The notes below the pieces were generated by a model. It was not told where the DNA came from. It did no database searches and saw only the letters and a list, made by a program, of their open reading frames with translations. A stretch of DNA of 64,000 bases from Variovorax sp. PBL-H6 (lineage in GTDB: Bacteria; Pseudomonadota; Gammaproteobacteria; Burkholderiales; Burkholderiaceae_C). Location of the stretch: positions 3,844,001 to 3,908,000 of the forward strand of contig NZ_LR594659.1 of the NCBI RefSeq assembly GCF_901827155.1, in the 5' to 3' direction. Within the stretch, counting starts at the first letter, position 1, and each line of letters begins with the position of its first letter. Below are positions 44,816 through 53,141 of this stretch, piece after piece. A program made the position numbers and the translations under genes.

Positions 44816-45670
44816 TCATGCCAGGTGTCGCGAGAACCATTCCGTCGCCAGTTCCGCGGCCCGCGGCAGGCCTTCGTCGTAGAAGAGCCAATGGTTGCCG
44901 ACCGGGAAGGCCTCGAGCCGTTTCTCGGCGGCCACGCGCTCGAAGAACATCGCCGTCTGCTCATAAGGCACCAGCGAATCGTCCTTGGCGCCGAGCATCA
45001 GGACCGGACTCGCCAGCTTGTGCGCGTGATCGATCGGCTCGTGGTGCAGCACGTGCCACGCGGTCTCGATCGCCATCGGCGTCCGCTCGGCGTAGCGTTC
45101 CATCGCCTTCGGATCGGGCAGCATGATCTCCAGCCGTTCGCCGATCTCGATCTCGCCGGTGGCGGCCTTGCGGGCAATGGCGGCCAGCGCGCGCTTCTGG
45201 ATGGCCTCGAACTCGTACCAGCGACAGATACTGCGCAGCCAGTGGCTGCCCGAAACCACCGGCACCGTCATGACCAGCGCCTTTGGCCGTGGGCTGCGCG
45301 TGGCGGCCAGTGCCGCGATGCCGCCGCCGAAGCTGGTGCCATACAGGCCGATGCGTGCGGGGTCCACGCCGGGCACCTGGGTCGCCAGGTACTCGAGCGC
45401 GGTCACGGTGTCCTCGACCTGGTCCTGCGGCAGCAGCAGCGCGCGCTGGCCCTCGCTCGCGCCGAAGCCGCGATAGTCGAAGCTCAGCATCGTGTAGCCG
45501 GCTTCGGCGAGACGCGTGCACAGGCCTACCGGAACGCCTTCCTTCACGCCGCCGAAGCCGTGGCAGAACACGGCGCCCGCATGCCGGTCGCGCGCCGGAT
45601 CGGGCAGGTACAGGCGCCCCGACAGCTTGAGCCCGGGGCCGGAATGGAAGTGGAAATCCCGGGTCGACAT
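44816..45670 (-). CDS. Alpha/beta hydrolase (284 aa)
   Basis: Cytoplasmic serine hydrolase: GAVFCHGFGGVKEG oxyanion region, nucleophile elbow GTSFGGG, acidic residue in MLGAKDDSLVP, and catalytic His in VGNHWLFYDEG. No signal peptide is seen. It would cleave an ester, lactone or thioester; the substrate is not evident. It begins 8 bp after the aldo/keto reductase stop and is the last gene of that minus-strand operon. Confidence 0.9.
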   Translation of the reverse strand: MSTRDFHFHSGPGLKLSGRLYLPDPARDRHAGAVFCHGFGGVKEGVPVGLCTRLAEAGYTMLSFDYRGFGASEGQRALLLPQDQVEDTVTALEYLATQVPGVDPARIGLYGTSFGGGIAALAATRSPRPKALVMTVPVVSGSHWLRSICRWYEFEAIQKRALAAIARKAATGEIEIGERLEIMLPDPKAMERYAERTPMAIETAWHVLHHEPIDHAHKLASPVLMLGAKDDSLVPYEQTAMFFERVAAEKRLEAFPVGNHWLFYDEGLPRAAELATEWFSRHLA

Positions 45671-45678
45671 CAATGCGT

Positions 45679-46665
45679 TCAAGAAAAGCCCGCGACGGCG
45701 TGAGGCAGGTACGGCGCTTCGAGCGCAGCGGTCTCCTCGGCCGTCAGCTGGAGCGACAGCGCGGCCACGGCGTCGTCGAGGTGCGAGGCCTTGGAGGCGC
45801 CGATGATCGGCGCCGTCACCGGCGCCTTGCGCGCGACCCACGCCAGGGCCACCTGCGCGCGCGGCACGCCGCGCGCCGAGGCCACGGCGGCCACCGCATC
45901 GACCACACGCCGGTCGGCATCGCCCAGGCTCTTGTGCAGGTGCTGGCCGTACTTGTCGGTCTCGGTGCGGAAGGTCTTCTCGTCGAAGTCGCGGGTGAGA
46001 CGACCGCGGGCCAGCGGGCTCCATGGAATGACGCCGATGCCCTCCTCGGCACACAGCCGCAACATCTCGCGCTCTTCTTCGCGATACATCAGGTTGTAGT
46101 GGTTCTGCATCGAGACGAAGCGCGTCCAGCCGTGCCGGTCAGCCAGGTGCAGCGCCTTCGCGAACTGGTAGGCGTACATCGAGGATGCGCCGATGTAGCG
46201 CGCCTTGCCCGCCTTCACCACGTCGTGCAGCGCCTCCAGCGTCTCCTCGATCGGCGTCGTGTAGTCGAAGCGGTGGATCTGGTAAAGGTCGACGTAGTCG
46301 GTGCCGAGGCGCCTGAGGCTGTGATCGATCTCGTTCATCACCGCCTTGCGCGACAGGCCCTGCGCATTGGGATCCTTGCGCATCGCGCCGTTGAGCTTGG
46401 TCGCGATCACCACCTCCTCGCGCCGCGCGAAATCACGGATCGCGCGGCCCAGGATCTCCTCGCTGGTGCCATCGGAATAGATGTTGGCGGTGTCGAAGAA
46501 GTTGATGCCCGCCTCGATCGCCTGCCGGATCAGCGGCCGGCTCGCGTCCTCCGGCAGTGTCCATTCGTGCGTCCCGCGCTGCGGCTCGCCGTATGTCATG
46601 CAGCCCAGGCACAGCTTCGAGACCTTGAGGCCGGTGCGGCCGAGGCGGGTGTATTCCATGGTCAT
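45679..46665 (-). CDS. Aldo/keto reductase
   Basis: A 328-aa NADPH-dependent TIM-barrel reductase with the catalytic tetrad visible as FFDTANIYSDG (Asp, Tyr), VIATKLN (Lys) and YQIHRFDY (His). The C-terminal NADPH-binding end has GASKASHLDDAVAAL. It resembles the group of YajO/Tas-like AKRs. The ATG (46665) overlaps the Bug copy 3 stop (ATGA); ATG 46659 is the alternative start. It may reduce a ketone or aldehyde intermediate in the same pathway as the adjacent hydrolase. Confidence 0.92.
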   Translation of the reverse strand: MTMEYTRLGRTGLKVSKLCLGCMTYGEPQRGTHEWTLPEDASRPLIRQAIEAGINFFDTANIYSDGTSEEILGRAIRDFARREEVVIATKLNGAMRKDPNAQGLSRKAVMNEIDHSLRRLGTDYVDLYQIHRFDYTTPIEETLEALHDVVKAGKARYIGASSMYAYQFAKALHLADRHGWTRFVSMQNHYNLMYREEEREMLRLCAEEGIGVIPWSPLARGRLTRDFDEKTFRTETDKYGQHLHKSLGDADRRVVDAVAAVASARGVPRAQVALAWVARKAPVTAPIIGASKASHLDDAVAALSLQLTAEETAALEAPYLPHAVAGFS

Positions 46666-47627
46666 TCGAACTTCACGTTGGTGGTTTCCATGATGGTCTT
46701 GATGTTGCTGGCTTCGCGCTGGGTGATGCGCGTGACCTCAGCGGCGCCGGCCACCGCCAAGGGTACGCCGAAGCCGACGAACTTGTCTTGCATGCCGGTT
46801 TCGGACAATGCCTTCCTGACCGCGTCGCCGAGTTTCCCCACCACGTTGGCCGGCGTTCCCGCCGGCGCCCACAGCGCGAAATTGATGTCCTGCACGTAGT
46901 TGGGCACGAACTTGCTGATCGGCACGCCGCCCGGCACGGCCGCCGAGGGCTGCGCCGAGGTCACGCCCAGCACCTTGAGCTTGCCCTGCTTGATGAACTC
47001 GTTCATTTGCACCGAGGGCGGCTGGAACATGACCTTGACGTCGCCCGCCAGCACCGCCTGCAACGCCGGGCCGCTGCCGCGGTAGGTGACGTTGACGAGG
47101 TTGAGCTTCGCCTCCTTGTTCAAGAGCGCGGTCGCTACCTCGAGCGTCGGGCCCGCCACCGCGACGTCCACGCCCTTGGGCTGCTGCTTGGCCCAGGCGA
47201 CGAAGCCCTGGTAGTCGTCGGCCGGCACGTCCTTGTGGGCGAGCAGCACCAGCGGCGCCATCGCGATGTTGGCCACCGGCGTCAGGCTCTTGACCGGATC
47301 GAAGCCCGGGTCCTTGGTGACGAGCGGCACCTGCACCACGGTCGTGATCGTGGTCAGGAGCAGCGTGTAGCCGTCTGCCGGCGCTCGCGCAACGGCCAGC
47401 GTGCCGACCGCGCCCGAACCACCGGTGCGGTTGTCCACCACCACCGACTGGCCCAGCAGCTTGCCCATCGAATCGGCGAGCGTGCGCGCGATGATGTCGC
47501 CCGTGCCGCCCGGCGCGTAGGTATAGATGATCTTGATCGGCTTGTCGGGAAAGGCCTGTGCCATTGCGAGCGGTGACAGTGCGAGCAGCGATGCTGCGAT
47601 CGCGAGCTTGCGACGCTGGAAGTTCAT
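46662..47627 (-). CDS. Bug/TctC-type periplasmic substrate-binding protein (copy 3)
   Basis: A 321-aa secreted protein with a signal peptide (FQRRKLAIAASLLALSPLAMA) and Bug motifs FPDKPIKIIYTYAPGGTGDIIARTLAD, NRTGGSGAVGTLAVARAPADG and ALWAPAGTPANVVGKLGDAV. It is more divergent from copies 1 and 2 than they are from each other. It sits between the fused acyl-CoA dehydrogenase and the aldo/keto reductase, with which it overlaps. No TctAB membrane genes are present. Confidence 0.93.
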   Translation of the reverse strand: MNFQRRKLAIAASLLALSPLAMAQAFPDKPIKIIYTYAPGGTGDIIARTLADSMGKLLGQSVVVDNRTGGSGAVGTLAVARAPADGYTLLLTTITTVVQVPLVTKDPGFDPVKSLTPVANIAMAPLVLLAHKDVPADDYQGFVAWAKQQPKGVDVAVAGPTLEVATALLNKEAKLNLVNVTYRGSGPALQAVLAGDVKVMFQPPSVQMNEFIKQGKLKVLGVTSAQPSAAVPGGVPISKFVPNYVQDINFALWAPAGTPANVVGKLGDAVRKALSETGMQDKFVGFGVPLAVAGAAEVTRITQREASNIKTIMETTNVKFE

Positions 47628-47662
47628 GGTGTCTCCTTGAGTGTGTGAGGGAAATCGAAACT

Positions 47663-49909
47663 TCAGCGCGGCAGGTCGAGCCCGCGCAAGGCGATCAGCG
47701 TGCGCTGGATCTCGTTGGTGCCGCCGCCGATCGTGTAGAGCAGTGCGTCGCGCACGCCGTATTCGAAGGCGCCATCGACCAGTGCCGAGTCGGCGCCCTC
47801 GCACAAGGTGGCGCCCGTGCCCAGCAGGTCGAACGCTGCTTCGGAGAGGCGCTCCATCAGCTCGCTGGCGTAGACCTTCAGCATTGCCGCCTGCCACGAG
47901 GGCACTTCTCCGCGCTGGACGACCTGGGCGGTCTGCACGGCCAGCAGGCGCGCCGCCTCGACTTCCGCCGCCAGCGCGCCGAGGCGGTCGCGCACCAGCG
48001 AATCCTCGCCCATCGCCCGGCCGTCCTGCGTGGCGGTACGCACATGCGCGAGCATCCGGTCGAAGTAGCCCAAGGCACGGGCGCCGATCGCGCCCAGCGT
48101 GACGCGCTCGTGCGCGAGGGCCTCGGTGATGATCTTCCAGCCGCCGTTCTCCTCGCCGACGAGCGCATCGCCCGGCACCTCGACGTCGTCGTAGAACACG
48201 ATATTGGCGCGGTGCCCGTTGAGTCCCGCCATCGGCTGGATGGTGATGCCGGGCGCGTCGAGCGGCACCGCGAAGACACTGATGCCGCCATGACGCGGCT
48301 GGGCCGGATCGGTGCGTGCCGCGAGCCAGACGTGGGTGGAGAAACCCGCTGTCGAGGTGTAGATCTTCTGGCCACGGATACGCCAGCCGCCGTCCTTCGT
48401 GCGCGTGGCCGAGGTGCGAATGCCGGCCAGGTCGGAGCCGTGATCGGGCTCGCTGTAGCCCAGCGCGAAGGACAGTTCGCCGCGCGCGATGCCCGGCAGA
48501 AAGAAGGCCTTCTGCGCGTCGGAGCCGTGGTGCACAAGCGTCGGGCCGATCATGTTGGCCGCGGTGTTGTGGAAGGTGACGGGCGCCTCGGCGCGCGCCA
48601 TCTCCTCCTCGAAGGCGAGGTGTTCGAGCGCGGTGCGCTCCTGGCCGCCGTAGGCCCGCGGCCAGGTGATGCCGAGCCAGCCCCTGGCACCGAGCTTGCG
48701 GCTGAAGTCCTGCCGCGCCTTGCGGTGATTGACCGGCATCGAGGCGGTCTCGGGCGGATAGCTGCCGTCCCAGTTCGCGGCCAGCCAGCCGCGCACTTCC
48801 TCGCGGAACGCATCGGCCTGCGCGCCGTAGCTGAAATGCGGCATGGCGCCGCGCGCCAGCAATGCGTCGGCGACGTCACGGCGCGCGCGATGGACGCCAC
48901 CCAGACGCGTGAGGTCGCCGTGGATGCGCCGGAAGTGGCGCGGCAGCTCGTGCTCGTCCCAGAACGAGACGCCACCGAAGCCGTGGTGCAGCTCCAGCAC
49001 CGTCTGGCGCAGAAGCTGCCCCGCGTTGGCCGACGCGACCGCTGCGGCGTACGTCCTCTCCTGCGGCGGGGCCGCCCCCGCGCGCAGCAGCGCCAGGCGG
49101 CAGATCTCGATGCTGGAAAAGCAGTTCGCGAGCTTGTGCTGGATGGCCTGGTACTCGCCGATCTTGCGGCCGAACTGCGAGCGCACCTTGGCGTAGGCGG
49201 CCAGCAGTTCGAGCCCGTACTCAGCCGAACCGGCGGCCCGCGCCGCGAGCAGCAGGCGCGCGAGCGGCGCCAGCGAGGCGAGGTCGAAGCGTGTCGCGAC
49301 CGGCTCGAACTGCTTGACCGATTCGAAGTGCAGCTCCGCCAAGGCCGGCACGTGGAGTCCCGGCGTCGGCGTGACCCGCAGCCCGGCCGCATCGCGCCCG
49401 ACGATCGCCACTTCCCCGAAACGGCCGGTCACCACGAGCAGGTGCGTCGCGACGGCAGTGTTCTCGACGAATGCGGCGCGGCCGCTCAGCTGCTGCGTCG
49501 ATTCGAGCTCGAACGCGCCGGCATCGCCGCTCTCCGGACCGAAGACCCAGCTCACGATCGCCCTGCCCTGCCGAAGCTCTCGCAGCAACGCGCGCGCCGG
49601 CGGATCGGCCGATGCCTGCAGCACCGCATTGGCGAGCACCGCATCGAGCAAGGGCAGCGGGCAGCAGGCGCGGCCCATTGCCTGCATCAGCGCCAGCGCG
49701 GCTGGAAGCCCCAGCTCGTCACCGTCGATGCCCAGCGAGGTCCAGCCCTGATCGGCCGCGGCAGGCCACAGCGCAGACAGCGCCTGGGGGTCGCCAACGA
49801 GCGCCGGCGCGCGACTCGCCGGCCAATGCGTTTCGAGCCATCCGCGCGCGGAATCGCGCACCAGCACGATGTCCTCGCTGTCGGCCAGCGGGAGCCCGGC
49901 GTCGGTCAT
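47663..49909 (-). CDS. Fused double-domain acyl-CoA dehydrogenase (FadE34-like layout)
   Basis: A 748-aa protein made of two acyl-CoA dehydrogenase units. The N-terminal unit (1 to about 345) has QFGRKIGEYQAIQHKLANCF and HHGFGGVSFWDEHELPRHFRR. The C-terminal unit (about 356-748) is more classical, with GYSEPDHGSDLAGIRT, RGQKIYTSTAGFSTHVWLA and IGGGTNEIQRTLIALRG. This tandem arrangement is known for FadE34-type enzymes acting on steroid or bile-acid side-chain CoA esters. The start ATG 49909 overlaps the acyl-CoA synthetase stop (ATGA); the longer frame upstream is a shadow of that gene. Confidence 0.88.
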   Translation of the reverse strand: MTDAGLPLADSEDIVLVRDSARGWLETHWPASRAPALVGDPQALSALWPAAADQGWTSLGIDGDELGLPAALALMQAMGRACCPLPLLDAVLANAVLQASADPPARALLRELRQGRAIVSWVFGPESGDAGAFELESTQQLSGRAAFVENTAVATHLLVVTGRFGEVAIVGRDAAGLRVTPTPGLHVPALAELHFESVKQFEPVATRFDLASLAPLARLLLAARAAGSAEYGLELLAAYAKVRSQFGRKIGEYQAIQHKLANCFSSIEICRLALLRAGAAPPQERTYAAAVASANAGQLLRQTVLELHHGFGGVSFWDEHELPRHFRRIHGDLTRLGGVHRARRDVADALLARGAMPHFSYGAQADAFREEVRGWLAANWDGSYPPETASMPVNHRKARQDFSRKLGARGWLGITWPRAYGGQERTALEHLAFEEEMARAEAPVTFHNTAANMIGPTLVHHGSDAQKAFFLPGIARGELSFALGYSEPDHGSDLAGIRTSATRTKDGGWRIRGQKIYTSTAGFSTHVWLAARTDPAQPRHGGISVFAVPLDAPGITIQPMAGLNGHRANIVFYDDVEVPGDALVGEENGGWKIITEALAHERVTLGAIGARALGYFDRMLAHVRTATQDGRAMGEDSLVRDRLGALAAEVEAARLLAVQTAQVVQRGEVPSWQAAMLKVYASELMERLSEAAFDLLGTGATLCEGADSALVDGAFEYGVRDALLYTIGGGTNEIQRTLIALRGLDLPR

Positions 49910-52014
49910 GCTGCGCCTGGGAGATAGGTGACCAATGCGTCGAGGGCTTCGATGCGTTCGCCCGCGGCCAGCAGCGGATTGACTTCCAGCGTGTCGAGCG
50001 TCGGGCCGAGGGCGAGCGCCGCATTGCCGATGCCGGCCACGGCCCGCGTGAGCCTGCCGATGTCGACCGGCGCGGCGCCGCGGTAGCCGGCGAGCAGCTT
50101 CGCGCCCCGTAGCTCGGCCAGCATTTCCGCCACCACTTCCGGCGTCACCGGCAGCAGCCGCAAGCTGACGTCCTCGAGCGCCTCGATCCACACGCCCCCG
50201 AGTCCGACCGCGATCACGTGGCCCCACTGCGCATCGCGGCGCACACCCACGAAGAGTTCCACTCCCTGCCCCCGCATCGGCGAGACGATCACGCCTTCCA
50301 GACGGGCAGCGGGCAAGGCCGCCCGGGCCGACGCCATGATCTTGCGGAAGCCCGCCGCGACCGCCTCGCCACCTTGCAGGTTCAACAGCACGCCACCGAC
50401 CTCCGTCTTGTGCGCGATGTCGGGCGACGCGACCTTCAGCACCACCGGGCCTTCCATGTCGCCGGCGACGGCGACCGCGCGCGCCGCGTCGGCAGCCAGA
50501 ACCTGCGGCACCACCGGCACGCCGCAATGCTTGAGGAAGTCGATGGCCTCACGCTCCGACTGCGGCAGCGCGTCCGGCGCGCCCTTGCCGGATGGCTCCT
50601 GCACGACGGGCGTGCCGCGGCGCTGGCGCGACGACCAGTTGAGCGCGTGGCGGATCGCGCGCATGCCGATGTCCAAACCCGAAGACACGTATGGCATCCG
50701 CGCCGCATCGATTTCGGCCCGGCTGCGATCGGAGACGCTCTTGACCGTGTTGCTCATCGCCAGGAAACGCACCCGTCCCTGCGGCTTGAAGCGGCCGATC
50801 GCTTCGAGCGAGCCGACGGCGAAAGGCGCCCAATCGCCGTTGTTCGCCGTCGGCACATCGAAGATGCACACCAGCAGCGACACCGCCGCGTCCTGCTCCA
50901 GTCCCAGCATGCATTGGCGGAACAGGTCCGGGTTGTTGACGACCGCGCCCGTCAGGTCGAGCGGATTGGAGGGGGTCGCCATCGGCGGAAGGATGCCGCC
51001 GAGCGCGGCGAGCGTTGTCGGCGCCAGCCTGGCGAGCTTCACGCCTTCGCGCTGCGCATAGTCGGCGGCCAGTTCGCCCATGCCGCCCGAAGAGGACAGC
51101 ACGGCCACGCCCTCGCCCTCCAGCACGCCGGTCTTCTCGATCATCGCCGCGGTGAACATCAGCTCCTCGATGGAGTGGACCCGGATCACGCCGAGCTGGC
51201 GGCACACGCCATCGAACACGCGGTCATCGCCGACCATCGATCCTGTGTGCGACTGCGCCGCCTGCACCGACAGCTCGGAGCTGCCGACCTTGACCACCAA
51301 GATCGGCTTGGCCGCATGCAACGCGCGTTCGGCAGCCTTGCGGAACAGCCCGGTGTCGCGAACAGCCTCTGCGAAGACGGTGATCACGCGGGTCTGCGGA
51401 TCGTCGATCAGGTAGTCGAGCACATCGGCGAGGCCGAGCATGCTTTCGTTGCCGGTCGCGACCACGATGTTCAGCCCGATGCCCTGCTGGTGCGCGAAGT
51501 GCTTCATCATCGTTGCGACCGCGCCGCTCTGCGACACGATGCTGATGCCGCCCTTCAGTGGGGGCGTGCGCATGGAACCGGTCCAGCAGGCGCCGCCGGT
51601 CGTGAAGTTGATGAAGCCGAGGCAGTTCGGCCCGAGCAGCCGGATGCCGAGGGCGCGCGCCGTGCCGACGAGCTCGTCCTGCAGCGCGCGGCCGTCTTCG
51701 CCGGTTTCCGCGAAGCCGCCCGCGAGAACGACCGCGCCCGTGATGCCGGCTGCGCCGAGGTCGCGCAGCGCATCGTTCATTGCGGCGATCGGCACCATGA
51801 GAAGGGCCACATCCACCGGCTCGCCGATCTCGGTGGCCGACTTGAAGGTCTGCTGGCCGTGGGCCATGCCGCCGCTGCGGCTCACGAGGTGCACCTTGCC
51901 CTCGAAGCCGAGGAGCTTGAGGTTGTCGAACGCCATCTTCGACCAGGTCGAGCGGTCGGTCGCCCCGACCAGGACGACCGAGGCCGGGTTGAACATCTTC
52001 GACAGATCCGTCAT
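49906..52014 (-). CDS. ADP-forming acyl-CoA synthetase, copy 2
   Basis: A 702-aa enzyme with the same order as copy 1: CoA-binding domain (FNPASVVLVGATDRSTWSK), LLGPNCLGFIN, SIVSQSGAVA, phosphohistidine loop QSHTGSMVGDD (His near 256), and a C-terminal ATP-grasp domain (VVLKVASPDIAHKTEVGGVLLNL; LDTLEVNPLLA). It supplies CoA esters to the fused dehydrogenase encoded immediately downstream. Its ATG overlaps the stop of the HSL-family hydrolase by 4 bp (52,011-52,014). Confidence 0.92.
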   Translation of the reverse strand: MTDLSKMFNPASVVLVGATDRSTWSKMAFDNLKLLGFEGKVHLVSRSGGMAHGQQTFKSATEIGEPVDVALLMVPIAAMNDALRDLGAAGITGAVVLAGGFAETGEDGRALQDELVGTARALGIRLLGPNCLGFINFTTGGACWTGSMRTPPLKGGISIVSQSGAVATMMKHFAHQQGIGLNIVVATGNESMLGLADVLDYLIDDPQTRVITVFAEAVRDTGLFRKAAERALHAAKPILVVKVGSSELSVQAAQSHTGSMVGDDRVFDGVCRQLGVIRVHSIEELMFTAAMIEKTGVLEGEGVAVLSSSGGMGELAADYAQREGVKLARLAPTTLAALGGILPPMATPSNPLDLTGAVVNNPDLFRQCMLGLEQDAAVSLLVCIFDVPTANNGDWAPFAVGSLEAIGRFKPQGRVRFLAMSNTVKSVSDRSRAEIDAARMPYVSSGLDIGMRAIRHALNWSSRQRRGTPVVQEPSGKGAPDALPQSEREAIDFLKHCGVPVVPQVLAADAARAVAVAGDMEGPVVLKVASPDIAHKTEVGGVLLNLQGGEAVAAGFRKIMASARAALPAARLEGVIVSPMRGQGVELFVGVRRDAQWGHVIAVGLGGVWIEALEDVSLRLLPVTPEVVAEMLAELRGAKLLAGYRGAAPVDIGRLTRAVAGIGNAALALGPTLDTLEVNPLLAAGERIEALDALVTYLPGAA

Positions 52015-52943
52015 TTCGAGGCGCTCCGGACGATGGCATCCACGATTCTGTCGAAGGCCCTGCCGGCGCTCGGCGCGTAATTGATCATCGCGAGGAAGCC
52101 GTGCAGCAGGCCTTCGCAGCGCACGATCTCCGCCGGCACCCCGGCTTGCTTCAGCCGCTCGCCATAGGCTTCGCCTTCGTCCCGCAGCGGATCGCGGCCA
52201 GCCGTGAGCACCAGCGCGGCCGGGGAGGCCGACAAGTCCTTCGCATGCAGAGGCGAGACATCCGGGTTCGAGCGCTGCGCACCGTCGGGGCAGTAATGGT
52301 CCCAGAACCACTTCATGTCGCTGCGCGTCAGCAGGTTGCCTTCGGCGAATTCGAGGTAGCTCGCCGTGTCGAAATCGTGTCCCGTGACCGGATAGGCGAG
52401 CACCTGCAGATCGACCCTGCGCGCCGGATCGCGCTCGTTGTGCAGGCGCGAGGCGACCGTCGCGAGGTTGCCGCCGGCGCTGTCGCCCATCGCAACCAAC
52501 GCATGCGGTTCGGCACCGATGGCAGAGGCGCCCTGCTCCGCCGCCCAGCGGATCGCGGCGAGCGCATCCTCGACCGGCACCGGGTACGGGTTCTCCGGCG
52601 CGAGCCGATAGTCCACCGACAGCACCGCGCAACCGGTGCGATTGGCGAGCGTCGCCGTCATGGGGTGATAGCCGGCAACCGTGCCAATGACCCAACCGCC
52701 GCCGTGGAAGTACACGATCAGGCCGCTGGGTTCGTTCGTCGGCACATAGAGCCGCACCGGCAGCGCGAAGCCGCCGGAGGACGGGATCGTGAAGTCCTCC
52801 ACCCGCTGCACCGGCGGCGCATCGCCGAACAGCAGCGTCATGAGCATCGGCCCCGAGCGCGCGGCTTCGGGGGTGCTCTGCCAGAAAGGCGTGCGGTTGG
52901 CCTCCTTGACCTTCTGCAGCAATGTCTCGATTTCCTTGTCCAT
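52011..52943 (-). CDS. HSL-family alpha/beta hydrolase, candidate lactonase/esterase
   Basis: A 310-aa hydrolase of the hormone-sensitive-lipase group: oxyanion motif YFHGGGWVIG, nucleophile GDSAGGN, acidic residue in TAGRDPLRDEGE and His in EGLLHGFLAM. It is divergent from a Baeyer-Villiger monooxygenase across a 198-bp promoter region. BVMOs produce esters or lactones, so this enzyme is a natural candidate to hydrolyse the product; the resulting acid could be activated by the next gene, the acyl-CoA synthetase. GGAGGA precedes ATG 52943. Confidence 0.9.
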   Translation of the reverse strand: MDKEIETLLQKVKEANRTPFWQSTPEAARSGPMLMTLLFGDAPPVQRVEDFTIPSSGGFALPVRLYVPTNEPSGLIVYFHGGGWVIGTVAGYHPMTATLANRTGCAVLSVDYRLAPENPYPVPVEDALAAIRWAAEQGASAIGAEPHALVAMGDSAGGNLATVASRLHNERDPARRVDLQVLAYPVTGHDFDTASYLEFAEGNLLTRSDMKWFWDHYCPDGAQRSNPDVSPLHAKDLSASPAALVLTAGRDPLRDEGEAYGERLKQAGVPAEIVRCEGLLHGFLAMINYAPSAGRAFDRIVDAIVRSASK

Positions 52944-52994
52944 GAGCCGGTTCCTCCGTGAGTCCAAAAGTATGTTGCAAGCTTAATATTTGTC

Positions 52995-53009
52995 AATGGG
53001 CTTACCATT
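52995..53009. promoter_or_regulatory. FadR/GntR-like dyad upstream of the HSL-family hydrolase
   Basis: AATGG and CCATT are perfect inverted arms around GCTTA; the core TGGGCTTACCA resembles the site at 40,554. It lies in the hydrolase/BVMO divergent promoter. Confidence 0.45.
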
Positions 53010-53070
53010 CATTCGGCTCCTGATCGGGCTTGTTTCGGCTGCGACCCAGGGCAAACATCATGTTTCATTG

Positions 53071-53099
53071 TCAACCTGTTTAGGTTGTCTAGTCAACTT
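53071..53099. promoter_or_regulatory. Inverted-repeat operator upstream of the BVMO
   Basis: CAACCT-GTTT-AGGTTG (53072-53087) is a perfect dyad and overlaps a second one, AGGTTGTCTAGTCAACTT (53082-53099). The latter matches an 18-bp element at 61,679. It lies 43 bp before the BVMO ATG. Confidence 0.55.
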
Positions 53100-53141
53100 G
53101 CGAGCGGTAAGATGGAAGGAACATTCCCAAGGAAGACAAGC

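Noticed and set aside
47558..49927. 789-codon plus-strand frame opposite the fused acyl-CoA dehydrogenase
   Set aside because: Low-complexity composition typical of an antisense frame; the minus strand has clear dehydrogenase motifs.
49910..50527. N-terminal extension of the fused acyl-CoA dehydrogenase frame
   Set aside because: The segment is the out-of-frame shadow of the acyl-CoA synthetase gene; the family N-terminus and an ATGA overlap mark 49909.
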